Made by a program: the position numbers and the translations under genes
Notes under the pieces: model-generated
Seen by the model: the letters and a program-made list of their open reading frames with translations, nothing else
Databases searched by the model: none
Told to the model about the DNA's origin: nothing
Assembly: GCA_902592965.1 (NCBI GenBank)
Contig: CACJGL010000002.1
Coordinates: forward strand, 45,067-109,066
DNA: 64,000 nt
Origin: an uncultured Pelagibacteraceae bacterium
Lineage (GTDB): Bacteria > Pseudomonadota > Alphaproteobacteria > Pelagibacterales > Pelagibacteraceae
Direction of reading: 5' to 3'
Part shown: positions 35,191 to 43,014 of the stretch, one piece after another
Position numbering within the stretch: the stretch's first letter is position 1
How the letters are laid out: each line of letters starts with the position of its first letter

Positions 35191-35930
35191 TATTGAGCCC
35201 CCAAATATGCATCAACTACTCTTTTGTCATTTTTAATCTCTTCTGGAGTGCCATTTGCAAGCATTTTGCCATGAGCAAGACAAAATATGTCTTCGGCTAA
35301 TTGCATAATTACTCTCATATTGTGCTCAATAACAAGTAATGTTATTCCAAAATCTTGATTAACTTTGATCAGTCTATCAATAATTCCATTAATTAAAGTA
35401 GGATTTATACCTGCTGTTGGCTCATCTAATAATAGCATTTCTGGCTCATTCATTAGTGCCATTGCAAGTTCTAATAACTTTTGTTGTCCAAAAGATAGGT
35501 CGCCTGCCCTCAGTTTTCTTTTTTGATACAATCCAACAAAGTTAAGTAAGTTTTCTGCTTTTTCTGTGAGCTCTTTTGGAATTTTAGAGAAAATTTTAAA
35601 CAAACTTTCATCACTACCTTTGTGACTGATAAGCATATTATCTACACAATTTAATTTTCCATATATTCTAGTTTGTTGAAATGTTCTTAATAATCCTAGT
35701 TTTGCAATTACTGGAACAGGTAATTCTGAAACTTCTTTTCCATTAAACTTAATTGAACCATTATCTATTGGATAAGTTCCAACTATTGAATTAAATAAAG
35801 TAGTTTTTCCTGATCCATTAGGTCCTATAAGTCCTACTATCTTTCCTTTTTCAACCGACATCGAAATATCAACATTAGCTTTAACACCACCAAATGATTT
35901 ACTTACATTGTTGACCTCTAAAATACTCAT
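35190..35930 (-). CDS. livG: Liv-type ABC ATPase LivG, system 2
   Basis: A 246-residue LivG-family ATPase: Walker A GPNGSGKTT, the LLRTFQQTRIYG stretch, signature LSFGQQKLLELAMAL (Phe replacing Gly in the LSGGQ), Walker B MLLLDEPTAGINP and H-loop VIEHNMRVI. It is shorter than LivG1. Start and stop overlap its neighbours (four bases with LivM2, one base with LivF2). Confidence 0.92.
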   Translation of the reverse strand: MSILEVNNVSKSFGGVKANVDISMSVEKGKIVGLIGPNGSGKTTLFNSIVGTYPIDNGSIKFNGKEVSELPVPVIAKLGLLRTFQQTRIYGKLNCVDNMLISHKGSDESLFKIFSKIPKELTEKAENLLNFVGLYQKRKLRAGDLSFGQQKLLELAMALMNEPEMLLLDEPTAGINPTLINGIIDRLIKVNQDFGITLLVIEHNMRVIMQLAEDIFCLAHGKMLANGTPEEIKNDKRVVDAYLGAQ

Positions 35931-36979
35931 TTTAATTCTACCTGTGCTTTTCGATCAGCTTCATCAACAACTTCACCAAATCTTTCTGGATATTTTTCTC
36001 TCAACCATCCCATTAATCCTTCTGGGAAATAAATTACTATAACCACAATTAAAACTCCTAACGCAACATACTGCCAACCAAGGAAGAATGTCCAAAAACC
36101 TTCTTTAAAAAAGTGAAATAAAGTTGCTCCGATAATTGGTCCCCATAAAGTTCCTTTACCTCCAAGGATTGCCATCAAAACCATGAATACTCCCATTTCT
36201 CTTCCATCAAATGCAACATCTGTTGAATCGATATAACCAACTAGACCTCCCATTATTCCACCAGCAAGACCACAAAAGAAAGCTGAAATCATCCATCCAG
36301 TTATTTTGTATTTCATAGTCTCGATCCCCATCGCTTCAGCTTTGTCTTCATTATCTCTGATTGCATTCAGAATTAATCTAAACCTTGTTGTGTAAATTGC
36401 TCTTACAGCAATAAAAGTTAATACAAGTGCTCCAAAACTTAAAAAATAAAAAAATTCACCTCTTGCCTCAAGACCTCCTATATTTGGAAAAGGAGGTGTG
36501 GTAAAACCCTGTCCGGCTCCAATAATTTCAATACCACCGGAAATTTCTCCAGCTGCAACTCCTAAACCTAAAGTACAAATAGCAAAGTAATGACCCCTCA
36601 ATCCTAAAATTGCATAACCAATTAATCCTGCAACTATTGTAGGAACAACAGCGGCAACTACCAGACCAGCTGCCATGCCTTGAAAGAATTGTGAAGGTGT
36701 ATGAACGAAAGTTTTTTCACCACCACTTTCGGTCCACTCAGCTAATGGAAAGAACATGCCAACTTGAACAGATGCGCAAAGATACATTCCTAAACCATAA
36801 AAAAGAATGTTTCCAAATGTATTGTATCCCATTTCGCCACCTTGGATATTCCATGTAGTTGCTAGAACAATTAATACACACAGAATAGATAATTGAACTT
36901 TAAAAGCTGGAAAAATAAATGGTGCAACTAAACCAAATACCAAAATTCCTATGTACAAAATCCAACTATTTTTGTTCAT
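35927..36979 (-). CDS. livM: Liv-type ABC permease LivM, system 2
   Basis: A 350-residue inner-membrane permease with the usual LivM size. Key stretches are TWNIQGGEMGYNTFGNILFYG, GLRGHYFAICTLGLGVAAGE (each typical), LNAIRDNEDKAEAMG in the ATPase-contact loop, and MAILGGKGTLWGPIIG. A periplasmic insertion around 75-95 is seen. The long polar C-terminal tail ends KAQVELK. It overlaps a small gene at 36966-37148 by 14 bases. Confidence 0.92.
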   Translation of the reverse strand: MNKNSWILYIGILVFGLVAPFIFPAFKVQLSILCVLIVLATTWNIQGGEMGYNTFGNILFYGLGMYLCASVQVGMFFPLAEWTESGGEKTFVHTPSQFFQGMAAGLVVAAVVPTIVAGLIGYAILGLRGHYFAICTLGLGVAAGEISGGIEIIGAGQGFTTPPFPNIGGLEARGEFFYFLSFGALVLTFIAVRAIYTTRFRLILNAIRDNEDKAEAMGIETMKYKITGWMISAFFCGLAGGIMGGLVGYIDSTDVAFDGREMGVFMVLMAILGGKGTLWGPIIGATLFHFFKEGFWTFFLGWQYVALGVLIVVIVIYFPEGLMGWLREKYPERFGEVVDEADRKAQVELK

Positions 36980-37148
36980 ATAAACTCTCTATTTTATCTC
37001 TAAAATCTTTATCAACTGTAAAATAATGTCCATTTTCTTCATGAAGACTAGATCCTGTTGAATGATATTCATCTAAATGTTTTTTAAATTTTTCAATATC
37101 TATTTCTATCAATTTGCCATTATCGTCTTTAATTTTAGCTTTTCTCAC
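36966..37148 (-). CDS. Small soluble protein between livH and livM
   Basis: A 60-residue frame exactly filling the gap between LivH2 and LivM2, overlapping livH by four bases (ATGA) and livM by 14. The product is highly charged (KAKIKDDNGKLIEIDIEKFKKHL in part) with no membrane helix, and contains HSTG and EENGHYFTVD segments. Its exact fit in the operon makes it likely to be translated. It is not recognised as any known family; a regulatory or assembly helper of the transporter is conceivable. Confidence 0.6.
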   Translation of the reverse strand: MRKAKIKDDNGKLIEIDIEKFKKHLDEYHSTGSSLHEENGHYFTVDKDFRDKIESLYEQK

Positions 37149-38038
37149 TTTAAATACTCTCTCTTTTTTGAAAGTTTAAATCTTCTGTAAACTAAAATTA
37201 AAACTAATAATAAAAATACTGAACCAATTCTAAATTCCGTACCAAGAATATAATCCGCAAATTCCTCAAATATTCCAAGTCCCATACCTGACATAGCTAC
37301 TCCAGGTAAATTTCCTAATCCTGCAACAATCACAATCATAAATGATCTTATAGTGTAAGGTAATCCCATGTATGGGTGTATAGTAAATGTTATTGAAATT
37401 AAAGCTCCAGCTACTCCGCATAATGCAGCATTTATTCCAAATGTTGCTGCATAAACTTTTTCAGTATCAACCCCTAAAATCTTTGCAGCTCTTGCATTTT
37501 GAGCAGTTGCTCTGATAGCACGACCTAATTTTGATCTTTTCATATAAACTACTAAACAAATTGCAAAGACAATACTTATAAAAGCGGAAAATATTTTAGA
37601 GTTTGGTAAAACAACATTATTATCAAATAACATAGTTGTTCCATAACCTGAATTGGCCAATACAACATCTGCACCAAATGCAAAATTCATTAACTGCATG
37701 AAAAGTATGCTAATTCCAAAGGTTGCTAATATTGAAATAAAAAGATCTCTGTCTACAACTTTATTTATAACTAATTTGTAAATTGCAATTCCAACAAAAT
37801 ACATAATTATAGGAGAAACAATTACTCCCCATGCTGGATGAATGCCGTAGAGATACATAAAGTACGCAATGTATCCACCTAAGATAACAAGGTCTCCCTG
37901 TGCAATGTTTATTATATTCATGACACCCCATTGCAGTGCCATTCCATAAGCAATTAATGCAAATAATATTCCAAGTAAAAGTCCATCAAGACATGCTTGA
38001 ATGGTTATCATTGGATATTGGAAGACTAAAAAATCCAT
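37145..38038 (-). CDS. livH: Liv-type ABC permease LivH, system 2
   Basis: A 297-residue inner-membrane permease of the LivH family: NIINIAQGDLVILGGYIAYF in the first helices (typical), RAIRATAQNARAAKILGVD as the ATPase-contact loop, and VIVAGLGNLPGVAMSG. It is the first permease gene downstream of the binding protein and its terminator hairpin, and overlaps the 60-residue small gene. Confidence 0.92.
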   Translation of the reverse strand: MDFLVFQYPMITIQACLDGLLLGILFALIAYGMALQWGVMNIINIAQGDLVILGGYIAYFMYLYGIHPAWGVIVSPIIMYFVGIAIYKLVINKVVDRDLFISILATFGISILFMQLMNFAFGADVVLANSGYGTTMLFDNNVVLPNSKIFSAFISIVFAICLVVYMKRSKLGRAIRATAQNARAAKILGVDTEKVYAATFGINAALCGVAGALISITFTIHPYMGLPYTIRSFMIVIVAGLGNLPGVAMSGMGLGIFEEFADYILGTEFRIGSVFLLLVLILVYRRFKLSKKREYLK

Positions 38039-38056
38039 ATTTTAATTTTGATTTCT

Positions 38057-38088
38057 ATAAAAAAAAGCCCCCTATTTCTAGGGGGCTT
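38057..38088 (-). terminator. Hairpin between Liv binding protein 2 and livH
   Basis: A 10-base stem (AAGCCCCCTA with TAGGGGGCTT) and 4-base loop, followed on the minus strand by a run of T, lies directly after the binding-protein stop and before livH. It likely trims most transcripts, so binding protein is made in excess over permease, a common arrangement. Confidence 0.88.
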
Positions 38089-38100
38089 AATTATTTTTTT

Positions 38101-39339
38101 TTATCTTTCAGACCACTTTGGTACTGGGTGTATTAACTCAGCTGAAGCCCATTTTAATGGAGCAACAACTTTATTTTCACACTTACCAGCATCATCACAC
38201 ATTACTTGGAAAAGTACCATTGGTTTGTCAACATTTTGACCACCAGGTGCAAATTTAATATTTCCATAGAATGTTTGCATGTTAGTTGCAGCAAGAGCAT
38301 CTCTTACTTTTTTCTGATCAAAAGTATTTGCTCTTTCAAAAGCATCTTTAAATACTAACAGTGCAGCTGAAGACTCTGCAGATTGATATGGTGGATCATA
38401 GCCAAATTCTTTTTCAAAATCTGCCGCATATGTCATACCATCTTTAAAGAAATCATCTTTGTAAGTTAATGTTTTATGCCATTGAGAAGCGCATAATGCA
38501 TATTGAGAATTTTTACCGTGTTGCTTTGATAATTTTGCAGCATCACAGTGTGTCATTGCCAACATTGGAACATCAACTTTCATTTCTGAAATTTGTCTTA
38601 TTGCTGTTAAAGCTCCTTTTGTATGACCTGAAACAACCAATACATCTGGCTTCATTTGTTTTACTTTAACTAATGTAGCAGCCATATCATTAAGCTCTTT
38701 TGGAAGTTTATCGTCGATTATAATTTCAGATCCAGTTTCTTTAGCAGCATCTAAAATACCTAATCGTACGTCTTGCGAGAATGCATCTTGCTCAAAAGCT
38801 TGTGCTATTCTTACACCTTTACCACCATTTAACTCAACAGCTGTTCTTATTGCTACATCAAGATACAAGTTTGCTGGCGCTAATACCGCAAATAGATATT
38901 TGTAACCTTTCGTGAACAAAGATCTAGAAGCACCGTTAGCCTCAACCATTGGTACACCATATTTTTCTGTTACTGGTGCGATCGCTTTTGTTAAACCTGA
39001 ACTGTATGGCCCAAGCATGAACTCTACTTTATCTTGTGAAATTAATCTTTCTGCAAGCTGAGCTGCTCTTTTTGGGTTTGATTCATCATCGTAATAAATA
39101 ATGTCAAACTTATAAGTTTTTCCCCCAACTTTTACTCCACCCATGCTGTTAATTCTATCAACAGCCATGTTATAGCCGTTTTGAGTATGAACACCATTAG
39201 ATGAATACTTACCAGTTAAAGAGATTGCAGCACCTAAAATAATCTTATCTCCAACAACTTTTGCAAATGATACAACTGAAGTTGAAAATAATAATGCTAT
39301 TGCAGAAACAAATGTAATTAAAATGTTTTTTATTTTCAT
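38101..39339 (-). CDS. Periplasmic Liv-type amino acid binding protein 2
   Basis: A 412-residue periplasmic binding protein. A Sec signal (about 1-26, ending SFA) is followed by KIILGAAISLTGKYSSNG and the ligand-site loops typical of the type I fold (GPYSSGLTKAIAP and EANGASRSLF). A clear ribosome binding site (AAGGGGA, 39344-39350 on the minus strand) precedes the ATG. It belongs to Liv system 2 (34405-38038). The sequence is too different from binding protein 1 to assume the same ligand; an amino acid is likely. Confidence 0.9.
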   Translation of the reverse strand: MKIKNILITFVSAIALLFSTSVVSFAKVVGDKIILGAAISLTGKYSSNGVHTQNGYNMAVDRINSMGGVKVGGKTYKFDIIYYDDESNPKRAAQLAERLISQDKVEFMLGPYSSGLTKAIAPVTEKYGVPMVEANGASRSLFTKGYKYLFAVLAPANLYLDVAIRTAVELNGGKGVRIAQAFEQDAFSQDVRLGILDAAKETGSEIIIDDKLPKELNDMAATLVKVKQMKPDVLVVSGHTKGALTAIRQISEMKVDVPMLAMTHCDAAKLSKQHGKNSQYALCASQWHKTLTYKDDFFKDGMTYAADFEKEFGYDPPYQSAESSAALLVFKDAFERANTFDQKKVRDALAATNMQTFYGNIKFAPGGQNVDKPMVLFQVMCDDAGKCENKVVAPLKWASAELIHPVPKWSER

Positions 39340-39423
39340 TTATTCCCCTTTAATTAATTAATAAAATTTAAATAAATAACAAAAATTATTTAATTGCAAG
39401 TGTGAGTAGTAGCGCAATATACC

Positions 39424-40038
39424 TTAGTATTGTTGAGTAAATGCAATAATTATTGCAATCAAAATAATTACACAAGCAGAAATTGTATTTATTATTTTAG
39501 GGTTAGCTTTAATCCAAACAATTAACTTATTAGCTAAGACTGCATACCCAACCAAAGATAAAAAATCTAAAACGACATAAGTAGTAATTAAAATAATAAA
39601 TTGAATAATATAATTAGAATTAAAATCAATAAATTGTGGGAATATAAAAGGAAAAAACATCCATGCCTTAGGACTTGTCCCTGCTACTAAAAATCCATCT
39701 TTATAAAATGAAAGAAAACTTTTATCTGAAATATCTTTTGTATTTATATCTTTAGGTCTTGATTTATAAATATCATATGCAAGATATGTTAAATAAACGA
39801 TACCTAACCATTTTAAAGTATTTAATATTGTAGGATTGTCAGATAAAAAAGATCCGATAACAAAAATCACTAAAGTTGCCTGAATTATATTTGCAGTTAC
39901 ATCTCCTAATGCAGTCCAAACACACTTTTGAACACCATAGTTCATCGAGTATGAAATAATTACAATTCTAGGTGTTCCAGGTGTAATAAACATAAAAATG
40001 ATAATTTGCAAAAAAAGGATAAAATCTAGGGGAAGCAT
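39424..40038 (-). CDS. LysE/RhtB-family amino acid exporter
   Basis: A 204-residue inner-membrane protein with about six helices, matching the LysE/RhtB plan (IFMFITPGTPRIVIISYSMNYG start and DISDKSFLSFYKDGFLVAGTSPKAW; both given in part by key residues PGP-type loop and GxxPK). Members export basic or neutral amino acids. The usual PGP of the first loop reads PGT. Its leader contains a striking inverted repeat. It lies upstream of Liv binding protein 2 on the same strand with 84 bases between. Confidence 0.82.
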   Translation of the reverse strand: MLPLDFILFLQIIIFMFITPGTPRIVIISYSMNYGVQKCVWTALGDVTANIIQATLVIFVIGSFLSDNPTILNTLKWLGIVYLTYLAYDIYKSRPKDINTKDISDKSFLSFYKDGFLVAGTSPKAWMFFPFIFPQFIDFNSNYIIQFIILITTYVVLDFLSLVGYAVLANKLIVWIKANPKIINTISACVIILIAIIIAFTQQY

Positions 40039-40044
40039 CTTAAG

Positions 40045-40091
40045 GATAGTCCTAAAAAACCGGGAGCTAAAGATGGCTAGATAGGACTATC
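40045..40091. repeat. 10-base inverted repeat in the LysE leader
   Basis: GATAGTCCTA (40045-40054) and its exact complement TAGGACTATC (40082-40091) are separated by 27 bases and lie within 60 bases upstream of the LysE-type gene (start 40038, minus strand). Paired in RNA, the 3' arm would cover the region just before the start codon, so it could control translation. It could also be a dimeric operator or a riboswitch-like element. I do not recognise a known class. Confidence 0.5.
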
Positions 40092-40158
40092 TAAAAATGA
40101 TAATATCACAAGAGTAATGATTTGCATTAAAATAATTGTTACAGATTGTTGAATTTTC

Positions 40159-40455
40159 ATGAAAAAAAGTCACAGACCTACAACCAGGGTTAAAAATCCA
40201 GAGCCACCCGTTGAGAGTCCAGATTGGGTTATATGGGCCGCCTGGGCAGATAGAATTACTTTTGAAGAAATAGAAAAAAAAACCGGGAAGACTGAAGCAG
40301 AAGTAATTAAAATTATGAGAAGATCTTTAAAACCGTCTTCTTTTAGATTGTGGAGAAAAAGAGCAAGTTCACAAAGTATAAAACATAGAAAAAAATTTGA
40401 ATATTCTAGAAAACTAATAAAATCAAAGATTAATAAAAACGATTACTTGCTCTAG
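40159..40455 (+). CDS. DUF2805/TIGR03643-family protein
   Basis: A 98-residue basic protein. The stretch PDWVIWAAWADRITFEEIEKKTG (in part) and IMRRSLKPSSFRLWRKR match the small DUF2805 family found widely in marine and other Gram-negative bacteria. The central part has a helix-turn-helix look (FEEIEKKTGKTEAEVIKIMR), so nucleic acid binding is possible but unproven. The C-terminus is rich in Lys/Arg. Just upstream of glutaredoxin. Confidence 0.75.
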   Translation: MKKSHRPTTRVKNPEPPVESPDWVIWAAWADRITFEEIEKKTGKTEAEVIKIMRRSLKPSSFRLWRKRASSQSIKHRKKFEYSRKLIKSKINKNDYLL

Positions 40456-40487
40456 TATTTTAGGAAACAAAGATTATATTCAAATCT

Positions 40488-40742
40488 ATGAAAAATATCA
40501 CTGTCTACTCTGGTCCAATGTGTGGTTATTGTGATGCAGCAAAAAGGTTATTATTAAGAAATAACCTCAATTATAATGAAATAGATATATCAACAAAAGA
40601 TGGACTGAGAGACGAAATGACTAAAAAGGCAAATGGACGAAGAACAATTCCACAAATATTTTTTGATGATAAACATATTGGTGGATACCAAGAATTAAGG
40701 GAACTCGAAAAAAACGGCAGTTTATTAGATTTAGTTAAATAG
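40488..40742 (+). CDS. grxC: Glutaredoxin 3
   Basis: An 84-residue dithiol glutaredoxin with the active site Cys12-Gly-Tyr-Cys15, the cis-proline loop RTIPQIFFDD and the glutathione-binding GGYQEL segment. It reduces disulfides and glutathionylated proteins in the cytoplasm, possibly including the Msr enzymes. It ends 3 bases from a convergent gene. Confidence 0.94.
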   Translation: MKNITVYSGPMCGYCDAAKRLLLRNNLNYNEIDISTKDGLRDEMTKKANGRRTIPQIFFDDKHIGGYQELRELEKNGSLLDLVK

Positions 40743-40745
40743 ATT

Positions 40746-41717
40746 TTATTTAGCAATTAAATCAAAATCAAAAAAAGCACTATCAAAATAACCAATCATA
40801 TTAGTTGTGCCCGTCATACTTTTTGTTAAACCTCTTGTATTATTGTATTTTATTTGCAAACCAGATGTTTGTGGAGTGATTTTTACTGCTTTTGCCAATG
40901 GCATTACTCCAATTATCCTTGAAATACCATGAGCAGCACCTCCGGTACAACCTGCAACTCCATTTTTAATTTGATCTGCATCTGTAGCACCAACTCCATC
41001 TAGTAATGTAAGATCAGTCTCTAATAAGTAAGCATCAATGTTAACATGTGTCCCTTGAAAAGTCACTGCATGATAACAATCATCATCACCATCCATCGTT
41101 AAGGTATTTACTCCAATTGTTGTTTCAGCCGCCGTTGCACCGGCTGTACAGTCTACATTTGATTTAGCAGCAGTATTAATTCTATTTTCAAATCCATAAA
41201 TTGTACCAAGAGACGACACTTTGGTTACACAAGTTGTTGAGCTATTAGATCTATCACTCATTGTAGCGTTAAAAGTTTGGCTTGTAGTAAATTTAAAAGT
41301 TGAACCCATCGTTACTAATCCAAACGTATAGGTTCCATATGGTAAGGCGGTATAATCAGAAGCTGTTCCAATTGCTGTTCCTACGCCTTTTTTAACTTCA
41401 GTTTCTGCCCCACTATCATTTTTGAAAAATGTCGAGCAAGAAGACCTATTTACTTGAGCGGATGTAGTTGGTCCAGTTGGTCTAGACGTGCATAAATCCA
41501 ATCTATAAAAAGTCAATTTTTGAGCGTTAGGGGTAAATTCACACCTATTATTAGCTGCTGCCGGTGTTATTGTTCCTCCATTACCTGTGCACTCTGGATC
41601 ATTTCTAGTAACTGTAGTTCCTGGTTGTGCATTTGATACGGAAGCATAAAAGGTAATACTCAAAATACTTAAAAATATTAACAATAAAAAAACTCTAATA
41701 CTAATATCAACTTTCAT
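40746..41717 (-). CDS. Secreted cysteine-containing protein of unknown function
   Basis: A 323-residue protein with a signal peptide (about 1-30, ending SNA). The mature part is rich in Thr, Ser, Ala and Gly with about ten cysteines in pairs (DLCTSR, SSCST, TTCVTK, DCYHA, GCTGG), suggesting a disulfide-stabilised extracellular beta-structure. I do not recognise the family. It starts two bases after the stop of an inverse-autotransporter-like barrel, so the two are probably made together. It may be a surface protein delivered with, or attached to, that barrel. Confidence 0.7.
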   Translation of the reverse strand: MKVDISIRVFLLLIFLSILSITFYASVSNAQPGTTVTRNDPECTGNGGTITPAAANNRCEFTPNAQKLTFYRLDLCTSRPTGPTTSAQVNRSSCSTFFKNDSGAETEVKKGVGTAIGTASDYTALPYGTYTFGLVTMGSTFKFTTSQTFNATMSDRSNSSTTCVTKVSSLGTIYGFENRINTAAKSNVDCTAGATAAETTIGVNTLTMDGDDDCYHAVTFQGTHVNIDAYLLETDLTLLDGVGATDADQIKNGVAGCTGGAAHGISRIIGVMPLAKAVKITPQTSGLQIKYNNTRGLTKSMTGTTNMIGYFDSAFFDFDLIAK

Positions 41718-41719
41718 TA

Positions 41720-42598
41720 TTAAAATCCTATAACAGTAAGATTCATTTCTTTTTGTTTAACAATTAAATTTTCTCTATCGACTTTAGCAAATCTTTTATT
41801 TTCTACAGACACTCCACTAAACGCTTTATCACTTATTTCAAATTTTTCATAATCACCTTTGCAACATCTATATGTTAATCTGATAAAATCCTCGTCATCA
41901 GTTGAGCCATCGAAATCTCTGTGTCCTATCTCAATGTTAAATCGTGAAATGCTTGCTCTCAAAGAAAAGTCTTCTCCCTCTAAATCAGTCGCTCCATCAA
42001 CACCATCCCATTGAAATGATCTTATGTTGAGACTGGTTGTTGGAAGATAAGGTAATGGAATTCCAACTTTAAAATCTCTACCATCAAGTGCTGATTCCTT
42101 AAAACCATCAACCCCCGTTTTTTTATCAGATATAGCCCAGTACTCATTGTATGTTATTGATCCTACACTTGTAATAAGTTCTAGACCAGCACTAGCTCTT
42201 TGGTGATTATGATCTAATTCATGATCATAAAAAATATTTGTGCCAATTAGCATAGTATCATCACTAACAAGGCTTCTAGTTGCTAATCCTAAGTTGATTG
42301 TTTCTCTGCTGTCGTCTGAGAGAAATAGGCTTCCTTGAAAAAATGTTGAGCTACTTTTATCGTTAACATCTGATAATGGATTTATTGCAATAATACTTCC
42401 TGTGACCTCGTTTGCATCACCAGTGCTTAATCCAAATTCAGCCATCGGAAACATTTCTGTTAATGTTTCATTAAAAATATTATCAATTTTGCTTTTTAAA
42501 TTATTTGTTAGTTCATTTGCATTTGCATTTGCATTTAGAGCAGTTGCATTTAGAGCAGTTGCAAGAACAAAAGTTATCAATATAGTAATTTTTTTCAC
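41720..42598 (-). CDS. Inverse-autotransporter (intimin/invasin-type) beta-barrel without passenger
   Basis: A 292-residue outer-membrane protein. A signal peptide (about 1-27) leads into a domain resembling the intimin/invasin beta-barrel. Typical pieces are INLGLATR, LIGTNIFYDHELDHNHQRASAGLEL (in part), ALDGRDFKVGIPLPYLP, and the closing VDRENLIVKQKE that precedes the passenger in intimins. Here the chain ends right after that piece, so no passenger domain is present. It may be a truncated or specialised stand-alone barrel. A secreted unknown protein is encoded immediately downstream. Confidence 0.65.
   Translation of the reverse strand: MKKITILITFVLATALNATALNANANANELTNNLKSKIDNIFNETLTEMFPMAEFGLSTGDANEVTGSIIAINPLSDVNDKSSSTFFQGSLFLSDDSRETINLGLATRSLVSDDTMLIGTNIFYDHELDHNHQRASAGLELITSVGSITYNEYWAISDKKTGVDGFKESALDGRDFKVGIPLPYLPTTSLNIRSFQWDGVDGATDLEGEDFSLRASISRFNIEIGHRDFDGSTDDEDFIRLTYRCCKGDYEKFEISDKAFSGVSVENKRFAKVDRENLIVKQKEMNLTVIGF
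42515..42562. repeat. Short in-frame tandem repeats in the barrel's signal peptide region
   Basis: ATTTGC occurs three times in a row (42515-42532), followed by two exact copies of a 15-base unit ATTTAGAGCAGTTGC (42533-42547 and 42548-42562). They encode the ALNATALNANANAN stretch at the end of the signal peptide. Units are multiples of three, so length changes would not shift the frame but would lengthen the cleavage region. Confidence 0.85.
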
Positions 42599-42645
42599 TA
42601 GTTATTTTAATATTATTTTTTTAATATTTACAGTTAATAAATTCA

Positions 42646-43014
42646 TTAAAGTTTTGGTTTAAAAACTAAACAAATACCATTATTACAGTATCTTTTTCCT
42701 GTTGGTTTAGGACCATCATCAAATATGTGTCCATGATGTCCACCACAATTTTTACAATGATACTCTGTTCTACCATATCCTATATGATAATCAGTTTTTG
42801 TATCAAAGACATTAACATTTGCCTCAAAAAAAGATGGCCATCCTGATCCACTTTCATATTTTGTTGTTGATTTAAATAATTCAACATCACAATTTGCGCA
42901 ATGATAAGTTCCTTCTCTTTTTTCATTATTTAAATCACTTGAACCAGGAGGCTCAGTTGCTTCTTTAAATAATATATTTTCTTGTTCAATTGATAAATTT
43001 TTATTTTTTTTCAT
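42646..43014 (-). CDS. msrB: Peptide methionine-R-sulfoxide reductase
   Basis: A 122-residue MsrB. Zinc ligands Cys39, Cys42, Cys87 and Cys90 are in two CxxC pairs, and the nucleophile is Cys110 in KRYCNNG (usual form RYCxN). SGSGWPSF and GHHGHIF are further family marks. It reduces the R-epimer of methionine sulfoxide, complementing MsrA at 4103. It lies one base from the deacetylase gene on the same strand. Confidence 0.93.
   Translation of the reverse strand: MKKNKNLSIEQENILFKEATEPPGSSDLNNEKREGTYHCANCDVELFKSTTKYESGSGWPSFFEANVNVFDTKTDYHIGYGRTEYHCKNCGGHHGHIFDDGPKPTGKRYCNNGICLVFKPKL

Noticed and set aside
42515..42562. CRISPR-like or satellite array
   Set aside because: Units are only 6 and 15 bases, have no spacers and lie inside a coding signal peptide.
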